Below are positions 57,232 to 64,000 of a stretch of 64,000 nt of DNA, piece by piece. The stretch's first letter is position 1, and every line of letters begins with the position of its first letter. This DNA is from Henriciella aquimarina (GTDB lineage: Bacteria; Pseudomonadota; Alphaproteobacteria; Caulobacterales; Hyphomonadaceae), in NCBI RefSeq assembly GCF_002088975.1, contig NZ_NCST01000019.1, forward strand, positions 186,001-250,000, written 5' to 3'. The translations under genes were made by a program, and so were the position numbers. Below the pieces are notes generated by a model. That model was not told the DNA's origin and did not search any database. It saw only the letters and a program-made list of their open reading frames with translations.

Positions 57232-58269
57232 ATGACTCCAACTACATTGTCGATCGACGCAATGGGCGGTGATGCAGCCCCGGAGGTCGTGCTTGAAGGA
57301 CTGAAACTGTTTTGCCGGACCAATGAGGATGTCCGCTTCATCCTTCACGGCAGGGAGTCCGAACTCACCTCACTGGTCAATGCGTCCGGGCTGGCAAGCC
57401 GCTGCAGCATCGTCGACCATGCCGATGTCGTGAGCATGAGCGCGAAACCTTCCTCGGCCTTGCGCAAGGCCCGGGGGACGAGCATGTGGGGTATGATCGA
57501 TTCGATTAAGCAGGGCGACGCCGCCGCTGGTGTCTCGGCTGGCAACACCGGTGCGCTGATGGCCATGGCGATGATGGGCTTGCGCAAGATGGAAGGCGTT
57601 CGCCGTCCTGCCATGACAGCCCTGTGGCCGACCCTGAAAGGCCGTTCCGTTGTTCTGGATGTCGGCGCCAATCTCGAAGCCGATGCAGACCTGCTGATCG
57701 AATTCGCGATCATGGGGGAATCCTATGCCCGCGCTGTCTTCGGCAAGGAACGCCCCAGTGTGGCCTTGCTCAATATCGGCGCCGAAGACGAGAAGGGTAA
57801 GGACGCGATCAAGTTTGCCGGAGAGATCCTCCGCACGCGCGACCTCGGAATTGATTTCAAGGGCTATGTCGAGGGCAATGACATTTCCATGGGCGTCGTG
57901 GATGTGATCGTCACGGATGGCTTTACCGGCAATGTCGCCCTGAAAACCGCCGAAGGCACCGCGCGCCTGATTTCGACCTATGTCCGCCAGGCGCTGACAT
58001 CCAGCCTGCTGTCAAAAGCTGGTGCTGCGCTAGCCGCCTCAGGGCTGAGGGATCTACGCACCAAGCTCAATCCGTCCAGCGTTAATGGTGGCGTCCTGCT
58101 GGGGCTGAATGGCGTAGTTGTCAAAAGTCATGGCGGTACGGATGCCGAGGGCTATGCGACTGCTGTGAAACTGGCTGCCGATCTTGCAAAGAGCCACTAC
58201 ATGGAAGAGATCGCGTCGGGGCTAAAACGCGTTTCCCAACTCGGAATCGCTCCAGAAGCTGTAGAGTGA
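57232..58269 (+). CDS. plsX: Phosphate acyltransferase PlsX
   Basis: A 345-residue enzyme that converts acyl-ACP to acyl-phosphate, the first step of membrane phospholipid synthesis. [17 protein letters not shown] at the start, [23 protein letters not shown] and [16 protein letters not shown] are conserved blocks. I take ATG at 57232; the adjacent GTG is also possible. It overlaps fabH by TGATG. Confidence 0.96.
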   Translation: MTPTTLSIDAMGGDAAPEVVLEGLKLFCRTNEDVRFILHGRESELTSLVNASGLASRCSIVDHADVVSMSAKPSSALRKARGTSMWGMIDSIKQGDAAAGVSAGNTGALMAMAMMGLRKMEGVRRPAMTALWPTLKGRSVVLDVGANLEADADLLIEFAIMGESYARAVFGKERPSVALLNIGAEDEKGKDAIKFAGEILRTRDLGIDFKGYVEGNDISMGVVDVIVTDGFTGNVALKTAEGTARLISTYVRQALTSSLLSKAGAALAASGLRDLRTKLNPSSVNGGVLLGLNGVVVKSHGGTDAEGYATAVKLAADLAKSHYMEEIASGLKRVSQLGIAPEAVE

Positions 58270-59237
58270 TGACAACAAGACGAAGCTTTATCCGGGGCAC
58301 TGGTGCCTACCTGCCGAGCCGTATTCTCACCAATGAAGACCTGGCGAAAATGGTCGACACGTCTGACGAGTGGATTCGGGAGCGAACAGGGATTCACGCC
58401 CGCCATATTGCGGCTGAAGGCGAAATGACCTCCGACCTGGCCGTCGAGGCTTCGAAGGAAGCCCTTCGCAATGCCGGTCTCGGCCCTGAAGATGTCGACC
58501 TGATTGTCCTGGCCACGACCACACCGGACCAGACCTTTCCGGCCACCGCGACCGCCGTTCAGGCCAAGCTCGGGGTCAAGGGCGGCGCGGCCTTTGATAT
58601 TCAGGCCGTCTGCTCGGGCTTTCTGTTCGCGCTTGCCACGGCCGACTCGATGCTGAAGCAGGGCCTGTTCAATACGGCGCTCGTGATCGGCGCGGAAACA
58701 TTCACGCGCATCCTGGATTGGTCGGATCGCTCGACATGCGTCCTGTTCGGTGACGGCAGCGGGGCCGCTGTGCTTCAAGCCGGTGAGGGCGGGGCGGATG
58801 AAGGTCTTATCGCCCATCATATCCGCACTGATGGCACCAAGAGCGACCTGCTTTATGTCGATGGCGGGGTCTCGTCGACCGGAACCATCGGTCATGTCCG
58901 CATGCAGGGAAATCAGGTTTTCCGTCATGCCGTGACCAATATTTCGAGCGCGATCCAGCATGTTCTGGCTGAAACCGGATATTCGATAGATGATATCGAC
59001 TGGTTTGTGCCTCACCAGGCCAACCAGCGCATTCTCAACGGTGTCGCCAAGAAGTTGGGGCTCGAAGAGGGCAAGGTGGTTTCGACGGTGGCCGAGCATG
59101 GGAATACGTCGGCGGCCTCGATTCCCCTTGCGCTTCATACAGCGATTTCCGACGATAGGATCAAACCCGGGGATCTTGTGCTAAGCGAAGCCATGGGCGG
59201 CGGCTTTTCATGGGGTGCCTCTCTCTTCCGGCTGTAA
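58269..59237 (+). CDS. fabH: Beta-ketoacyl-ACP synthase III
   Basis: A 322-residue thiolase-fold enzyme starting fatty-acid elongation from acetyl-CoA and malonyl-ACP. Catalytic triad: Cys in AVCSGF, His in [10 protein letters not shown], Asn in EHGNTSAAS. The N-terminal [17 protein letters not shown] is typical. It begins at the ATG overlapping the plsX stop. The plsX-fabH-ihfA-merR order is standard. Confidence 0.96.
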   Translation: MTTRRSFIRGTGAYLPSRILTNEDLAKMVDTSDEWIRERTGIHARHIAAEGEMTSDLAVEASKEALRNAGLGPEDVDLIVLATTTPDQTFPATATAVQAKLGVKGGAAFDIQAVCSGFLFALATADSMLKQGLFNTALVIGAETFTRILDWSDRSTCVLFGDGSGAAVLQAGEGGADEGLIAHHIRTDGTKSDLLYVDGGVSSTGTIGHVRMQGNQVFRHAVTNISSAIQHVLAETGYSIDDIDWFVPHQANQRILNGVAKKLGLEEGKVVSTVAEHGNTSAASIPLALHTAISDDRIKPGDLVLSEAMGGGFSWGASLFRL

Positions 59238-59287
59238 TTCTTTTGTTAAGAAATCGGCCGTATCTGTTAACCAGAGGAGCTGATGAC

Positions 59288-59584
59288 GTGACCAGCAAAA
59301 CCATCACCCGCGTAGAACTCGCCGATGCGATTGTCCGGGAAGTCGGGCTGACCCGTCAGGAGTCAGGCGACATTCTCGACACAATGCTCGACATGATCGG
59401 GCGCAGCCTTGAACAGGAAAGCGAAGTGAAGCTTTCCCGTTTCGGCAATTTTGTCGTCCGCAAGAAATCTGCCCGGGCCGGTCGTAATCCGAAAACCGGT
59501 GTCGAAGCCAAGATTTCGGCGCGGCGTGTGGTCACCTTCAAGCCTTCTCCCATGCTTAAAGACAAGGTCGAAGACAGCCACTAG
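59288..59584 (+). CDS. ihfA: Integration host factor subunit alpha
   Basis: A 98-residue HU/IHF-fold protein. TRVELADAIVREVGLTRQES opens it, and the DNA-binding arm has GRNPKTGVEAKISARRVVTFKPS. It starts with GTG at 59288 with AGGAG 8 bases upstream; the frame runs further upstream into the end of fabH. With IhfB it bends DNA at many promoters. Confidence 0.94.
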   Translation: MTSKTITRVELADAIVREVGLTRQESGDILDTMLDMIGRSLEQESEVKLSRFGNFVVRKKSARAGRNPKTGVEAKISARRVVTFKPSPMLKDKVEDSH

Positions 59585-59595
59585 AGAGGAAGCTC

Positions 59596-60087
59596 ATGCC
59601 CGCTGCTGCCAGAAAAGTTGAAAAGTCCGCCGATGCCTACCGCTCGATCGGGGAAGCTGCGGATGAGCTTGGCTTGCAGCCGCACGTCCTTCGCTACTGG
59701 GAAGGCAAGTTCACCAAACATCTCAAGCCGATGAAGCGCCCCGATGGGCGTCGTATGTTCCGCCCGGAAGACATGCAGGCGCTGAGAGCCATCCAGCTGC
59801 TTGTCCACGAGCGGGGCATGACGCTGAAGGGCGCCGGGCAGCTCATCAATGAGCAGGGCGTTGAAAAGGTTCTCGCCGGCGAGGCGATCCTGAAATGTGG
59901 TGCGGAGAAAGCGGCACAGGCCAGTCCCGCGCGTGAGCTGCAGCAGACCATCCGCGATGCGTTCGAGGCAACAGAAGCCGAAGACGCCCCGCCACCCGCC
60001 TCCCGCTCCAAGCTGGAAGCCATGCTGGCCGATCTTGAGGATATCAAGCAGCGTCTCGACAAGGCGCGTCTGGCAAAGGCAGCCTGA
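59596..60087 (+). CDS. MerR-family transcriptional regulator
   Basis: A 163-residue regulator with an N-terminal winged HTH (YRSIGEAADELGLQPHVLRYWEGKF, RRMFRPEDMQALRAIQLL) and a coiled-coil C terminus (LEAMLADLEDIKQRLDKA). No metal-binding cysteine pattern of MerR itself. The position after ihfA is conserved in the class. Its targets are unknown. It starts 11 bases after ihfA with AGGAAG upstream and may be co-transcribed with it. Confidence 0.92.
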   Translation: MPAAARKVEKSADAYRSIGEAADELGLQPHVLRYWEGKFTKHLKPMKRPDGRRMFRPEDMQALRAIQLLVHERGMTLKGAGQLINEQGVEKVLAGEAILKCGAEKAAQASPARELQQTIRDAFEATEAEDAPPPASRSKLEAMLADLEDIKQRLDKARLAKAA

Positions 60088-60139
60088 CGCAGCCATTGCG
60101 ATTGCATTCGCCATCAACGGCCTTTAAAGCACAGCCAGT

Positions 60140-60216
60140 CGGAGCGTAGCGCAGCCCGGTAGCGCACTTGTCTGGGGGACAAGGGGTCGTGGGTTCGAAT
60201 CCCGCCGCTCCGACCA
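60140..60216 (+). tRNA. tRNA-Pro (GGG)
   Basis: A 77-base cloverleaf. The acceptor stem CGGAGCG pairs with CGCTCCG, followed by A and an encoded CCA (60214-60216). The anticodon stem CTTGT/ACAAG (60167-60171, 60179-60183) encloses the loop CTGGGGG with anticodon GGG at 60174-60176. The T arm carries GGTTCGAATCC. GGG reads CCC/CCU proline codons. Confidence 0.95.
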
Positions 60217-60229
60217 TTCCTATCTTGCT

Positions 60230-61735
60230 TTAGTGATCGAGGCTGGCCCGGAAGAGGGCGGTTTTGACCGCCTTGTCCCAGCCGGAAACGAGTGCGTTGC
60301 GACGCTCGCTCTGCATCTCTGGCACGAAGGACCGTTCGGCTTTCCAGAGCGCTTCAATCGCTTCTGTCGACGAGAATACTCCCGCCTGCAGCCCGGCCAG
60401 GAAGGCCGCCCCGCGGGCGGTACTTTCGATGATGTCCGGGCGGTCAATCGGTGTGTCCAGAATGTCGGCAAGAAACTGGATGAACCAGTTATTCTCGGTC
60501 ATGCCCCCATCCACACGAATGCGCTCTGTTTCTAGCCCGTCGGCGTGGAGAGCGGTGAGCAAGTCGCGCGTCTGATAGGCAACCGATTCCAGGGCCGCGC
60601 GCGCGAGCACGGCCCGGTTGCTTGCCCGCGTGAGGCCGAGAATCATGCCGCGAGCATCGGCATTCCAGTGCGGGGCGCCGAGCCCGGTAAAGGCCGGAAC
60701 GATATAGACGCCGTCATTGTTATCCAGTCCTGACGCGAGCGCTTCTGTCTGCGCCGCCGTTTGGACAAGCCCGAGCTCGTCCCTCAGCCACTGGGAAATT
60801 GCCCCTGCCACGAAGATTGAGCCTTCGATGGCATATTGCGTTTCGGCTCCAGTGCGGCACGCTATGGTGGAGAGCAGGCGGTTCTTCGAGTGCAGAAGCT
60901 TGTTGCCTGTGTTCGCGAGCAGAAAGCAGCCGGTGCCATAGGTGCTTTTGACCATGCCTGGGTGCCAGCAGGCTTGTCCGAAGGCGGCCGCCTGCTGATC
61001 TCCGGCCACGCCCTGGATTGGAAGAGAGCGCCCGAGAAGCTCCGGCGAGATCTCCCCGAACTCCGCCGCACTTGGCCGGACCTCCGGAAGCACGGATTCG
61101 GGAATGGAGAAGATCTCCAGCAAACGTTTGTCCCAGGCGCCCTCGGCGATGTTGTAGAGCAGGGTCCGGCTCGCATTGGTTTCGTCCGTGACATGCTCCT
61201 TGCCGCCGGTCAGGCGGTAGATAAGAAATGTGTCGACGGTTCCGAAGGCGAGATGACCTTGCTCGGCCAGCTCACGGGCGCCTTCGACATTGTCGAGAAC
61301 CCAACGTAGCTTGGTCGCGGAGAAATACGGATCAATGGTCAGGCCGGTGCGGGCCTGGATATCCTCTTCATGCCCTTGCGCCTTCAGCTGCTCGCAAAAG
61401 GAGGCTGTGCGCCGGTCCTGCCAGACAATCCCATGCGCTACGGGCCGTCCGTCGCGCCGGTCCCAGGCAAGGGTTGTTTCGCGCTGGTTTGAAATGCCGA
61501 TGCAGGCGACAGTGCCCTCTACACGGGCTTCGGCCGTCTCCAGCGCCTCCCTGGCTGTATCGAGTGTTGTCTCCCAGATGTCCTCGGCATCGTGCTCGAC
61601 CCATCCCGATGATGGATAGTGCTGCCGGAACTCAGTCTGTGCGGAGCTAACCATTTTGCCGGATTGGTCAAAAACGATGGCCCGGCTTGATGTTGTGCCC
61701 TGGTCGAGGGTCAGAATAAGTGGCGACGTCGTCAT
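60230..61735 (-). CDS. glpK: Glycerol kinase
   Basis: A 501-residue FGGY-family kinase producing glycerol 3-phosphate. LTLDQGTTSSRAIVFD starts it, with the substrate block WVEHDAEDIW and ATP-site ATY/STYGTGCFLLANTG and DGGMTENNWFIQFLAD. It would feed the lipid precursor used by PlsX/PlsC. No glpF or glpD is in the window. It is convergent with tRNA-Pro, and its 121-base upstream region is shared with the divergent GGDEF-EAL gene. Confidence 0.95.
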   Translation of the reverse strand: MTTSPLILTLDQGTTSSRAIVFDQSGKMVSSAQTEFRQHYPSSGWVEHDAEDIWETTLDTAREALETAEARVEGTVACIGISNQRETTLAWDRRDGRPVAHGIVWQDRRTASFCEQLKAQGHEEDIQARTGLTIDPYFSATKLRWVLDNVEGARELAEQGHLAFGTVDTFLIYRLTGGKEHVTDETNASRTLLYNIAEGAWDKRLLEIFSIPESVLPEVRPSAAEFGEISPELLGRSLPIQGVAGDQQAAAFGQACWHPGMVKSTYGTGCFLLANTGNKLLHSKNRLLSTIACRTGAETQYAIEGSIFVAGAISQWLRDELGLVQTAAQTEALASGLDNNDGVYIVPAFTGLGAPHWNADARGMILGLTRASNRAVLARAALESVAYQTRDLLTALHADGLETERIRVDGGMTENNWFIQFLADILDTPIDRPDIIESTARGAAFLAGLQAGVFSSTEAIEALWKAERSFVPEMQSERRNALVSGWDKAVKTALFRASLDH

Positions 61736-61856
61736 TCCCGCAATCTAATCAACATCAGTGGCGGGTCCAGATAGATAAAATTTCTCCTTTTCGGCTTCGG
61801 TGATCTTCATGCTTTCCGATTAATGATAATCTGAGAGTGTGATATGGGGACGTGGG

Positions 61857-64000
61857 ATGTTCGGTCATCGCAAAAAGCACGATGTCGACAGTTATTCCAT
61901 TACAGGTGTCTTGCGCCCCGTTGAGGTGCCCGAGGAACAGCAACCCGTCATAAGGGCGCGGCAGCTTCAGACCGTAGGGCGGCTAACCCCCATAGTCGGC
62001 CTGGCCAATGTCATCAACGCGGCCGTGGTCGTGATGTCCTTCTGGAATACGCCGGCGGCGCGGCTGCTTGGGATATGGAGCGTGACGCTGCTTGCCGCCA
62101 CAGCCGTCATGCTGGGCGCGAACATTGCCTCGCGCAACAAACATAAAAAACGCGATCCCCGGACGCCGCCGTCCGTGATTGGTACACAGAAGGGCATCGA
62201 GCGTTACGCACGGTTCTCCTCACTGTTGGGCATGATCTGGGGTGTGCTGCCGCTTCTGGTCATGCCGTTTACGGACTATAATAGTCAGATGACGGTCAGC
62301 ATCATCATGGCGGGGATGATGTTCGGTGGTGTTATCCTGATCAGCCGGATCCCGGAGGCGGCACTCTCGTTCCTGATCCCGATCACGATCGGCTACATCG
62401 TCGGGCTTCAGCTCTGGCAGGATCCGCGTAATGACTATCTGTCAGTCCTTGCACTGGTTTATGCCGGGGTTCTCTGGGTGACGACGAAATGGTCCCACCG
62501 GCAGTTCATCGAACAGCATCTGAGCGGCCTTGCCATTCAGCAGCAGGCCCAGCTCATCGGACTTTTGTTGCGCGACTTCGAAGAAAGTACCTCCGACTGG
62601 CTCTGGCAAACGGATGCCAACGGGACTCTGGTCGACATCCCCATGCCGACGCTTGGTGAGAAGGGCAGTAGTTTCCAGGCTATGGCCAAGGGCGGCGATA
62701 TTGGATCGCTTTTCCTCCCGACGGATACGAAAAACACCCTCATGCGGTGTCTGGAACGCAAGCAGGGCTTCCGTGATCTCGTCCTGAACGTCGACAATGA
62801 AGATGGCGCATGGTGGTCGCTGACCGGGAAGCCGATCTACGACACAGTCGGCCGCTTCATCGGTTTCAGGGGCGTGGCATCCGACATTACCCAGTCGAAG
62901 GCGATCGAGGACCGGATTGCCTATATGGCGCATTATGATCCTCTTACGGGCCTGCCGAATCGGGCCTGCCTGCATGAGCAGCTTGAGAAAATCGCTCTGA
63001 CGCCGGTGGAAGAGGGCAATGAACGCGCGCTTCTCTGGCTGGACCTCGACAATTTCAAATGGGTGAATGACACGCTGGGCCATCCGGCTGGCGACGAGCT
63101 CCTGTGTCAGGTGGCCAGCCGGCTGAACGAGCATATTGGATCGGCCGAGATCATCGCCCGCCTCGGTGGCGACGAATTCGCGATCCTGGTGGAGATGCAC
63201 GGCCGCGACGCGCTGCTCGACTGCATTCAGAACCTCAGTGACCGGTTGAATGAGCCGTATGAGATATGGGGCTCCATTGTTCATTGCGGTGCCAGCATTG
63301 GCGTACGCATTGTCGAGCAGCACAGCATGGATATAGACACCCTGCTGAAACACGCAGACCTGGCGCTCTACCAGGCCAAGGAGTCCGGCAAGCGGACCTG
63401 GTGTGTCTTTACGCCCGAGCTTGCGGAGAAGGCCAAGGCTCGCCGCGGGATTGAGCTTGACCTTCACCGGGCCCTGGAGAACGAGGAACTGACCTTGTAC
63501 TTCCAGCCGCAAATGTGTGCCCATACCGGCCGTATCGTGGGGTGCGAAACGCTGATCCGCTGGAATCATCCAAGCCGCGGCCTGATCGGTCCGAACAATT
63601 TCATCCAGCATGCAGAAGACAGCGGAATTATCACGCGGCTCGGCGACTGGGCCCTCCGGGAAGCGCTCTTCGCCGCTCGGCGTCTGCCTGACGATATGGG
63701 GATTTCGGTGAATATTTCCCCACTGCAAATCCATAGTTCGAGCCTTGTGACCACGATCGTGAATGCGCTTGCGGTCAACCAGATCGATCCGTCACGTCTG
63801 GAGCTTGAAATCACGGAATCGGTGTTGATGAGCGATACCGAGTTTACGTTGGACCGCTTGAACCAGCTCAAGGATATCGGGGTCAGAATTGCGCTGGATG
63901 ACTTTGGAACGGGCTTTTCTTCCCTGAATTATTTGCGCCGCTTCCCGTTCGACAAGCTTAAGATCGACAAAAGCTTTGTCGAAGATATCGATCACAATGA
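61857..64000 (+). CDS. Membrane PAS-GGDEF-EAL protein (3' end outside window)
   Basis: The frame runs from ATG at 61857 (GGGGA upstream) past the window end, giving at least 714 codons. An N-terminal membrane region with about six hydrophobic helices (for example ALSFLIPITIGYIVG) is followed by a PAS domain (about 245-360), a GGDEF domain with intact RLGGDEFAIL, and an EAL domain that reads ETLIRWNHP instead of EAL at its first motif but keeps LDDFGTGFSSL. No RxxD inhibition site precedes GGDEF. It likely makes and/or degrades c-di-GMP; which activity dominates cannot be told. Confidence 0.9.
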   Translation, partial: MFGHRKKHDVDSYSITGVLRPVEVPEEQQPVIRARQLQTVGRLTPIVGLANVINAAVVVMSFWNTPAARLLGIWSVTLLAATAVMLGANIASRNKHKKRDPRTPPSVIGTQKGIERYARFSSLLGMIWGVLPLLVMPFTDYNSQMTVSIIMAGMMFGGVILISRIPEAALSFLIPITIGYIVGLQLWQDPRNDYLSVLALVYAGVLWVTTKWSHRQFIEQHLSGLAIQQQAQLIGLLLRDFEESTSDWLWQTDANGTLVDIPMPTLGEKGSSFQAMAKGGDIGSLFLPTDTKNTLMRCLERKQGFRDLVLNVDNEDGAWWSLTGKPIYDTVGRFIGFRGVASDITQSKAIEDRIAYMAHYDPLTGLPNRACLHEQLEKIALTPVEEGNERALLWLDLDNFKWVNDTLGHPAGDELLCQVASRLNEHIGSAEIIARLGGDEFAILVEMHGRDALLDCIQNLSDRLNEPYEIWGSIVHCGASIGVRIVEQHSMDIDTLLKHADLALYQAKESGKRTWCVFTPELAEKAKARRGIELDLHRALENEELTLYFQPQMCAHTGRIVGCETLIRWNHPSRGLIGPNNFIQHAEDSGIITRLGDWALREALFAARRLPDDMGISVNISPLQIHSSSLVTTIVNALAVNQIDPSRLELEITESVLMSDTEFTLDRLNQLKDIGVRIALDDFGTGFSSLNYLRRFPFDKLKIDKSFVEDIDHN

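Noticed and set aside
59243-59272. Second CtrA-like site (TTAA ... TTAACC) upstream of ihfA
   Set aside because: The two half-sites are 17 bases apart, not 7; only a half-site match.
62442-63734. 430-codon minus-strand frame opposite the GGDEF-EAL gene
   Set aside because: Shadow of the plus-strand gene, whose GGDEF and EAL motifs are clear.

Overview
This is a GC-rich chromosomal segment of an alphaproteobacterium. The gene orders are classic for the class: pdhA-pdhB-pdhC-lpd with a lipoyl domain on E1 beta; lipA-coq10-cinA-ispDF-dusB-ntrBC-ntrYX-trkAH-hfq-hflX; iscS-sufBCDS-sufT-sufA; glyA-nrdR-rib-nusB-thiL; plsX-fabH-ihfA-merR-tRNA-Pro. It uses ALAS (C4) haem synthesis and a ubiquinol-cytochrome c chaperone. 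A full CtrA-type box (TTAA-N7-TTAACC) with two GANTC sites sits ahead of an ftsB-like gene. Together these suggest a Caulobacterales/Hyphomonadaceae-like or Rhodobacterales-like dimorphic bacterium. Genus cannot be decided from the sequence alone. I see no mobile elements, CRISPR arrays, rRNA or prophage. Coding density is very high: no gene-free stretch exceeds about 225 bases.

Layout. 1-6450: end of enolase, FtsB-like protein, the pyruvate dehydrogenase complex with a small DUF5076-like gene inside it, and Lpd. 6456-9428: PdeM-like phosphoesterase, MscS channel, small membrane protein and a DECR-like dienoyl-CoA reductase. 9438-14224 (minus strand): an Aas-like acyl-ACP synthetase followed by a retropepsin-like protease, a 7TM inactive transglutaminase and an ATP-grasp ligase, which form a poorly understood amidoligase-type system. 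14374-29081: lipoate synthase, COQ10-like protein, PncC/CinA, IspDF, DusB, two nitrogen-type two-component systems (both regulators lack the sigma-54 contact loop), Trk potassium uptake, Hfq and HflX. 29078-32267: TyrS, AnmK and an alpha/beta hydrolase. 32388-39715: the Suf iron-sulfur assembly locus, with a SnoaL-like gene inserted between sufB and sufC. 39716-41184: PlsC and a TetR regulator with a perfect 16-bp palindrome upstream.

41350-45191: YajC-SecD-SecF and NAD kinase. 45301-49358: class II aldolase-like protein behind a strong inverted repeat, ALAS, GlyA and NrdR. 49355-53679: a riboflavin cluster that lacks both GTP cyclohydrolase II activity (degenerate RibBX-type domain) and the RibD deaminase domain, followed by NusB and ThiL. 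53820-60087: K+-independent-type H+-pyrophosphatase, BamE lipoprotein, cytochrome bc1 chaperone, PlsX, FabH, IHF alpha and a MerR regulator. 60140-64000: tRNA-Pro(GGG), glycerol kinase and a truncated PAS-GGDEF-EAL protein.

Most genes are core metabolism. They link lipoylated pyruvate dehydrogenase (LipA makes the cofactor for PdhB/PdhC), Fe-S supply (Suf feeds LipA), phospholipid and fatty acid synthesis (PlsX, FabH, PlsC, Aas-like) and cofactor synthesis. The items most worth following up are the retropepsin/7TM-transglutaminase/ATP-grasp locus, the incomplete riboflavin cluster, the NtrC without GAFTGA, the PdhC catalytic-motif change, and three sharp candidate operators (CtrA box, TetR palindrome, aldolase operator).
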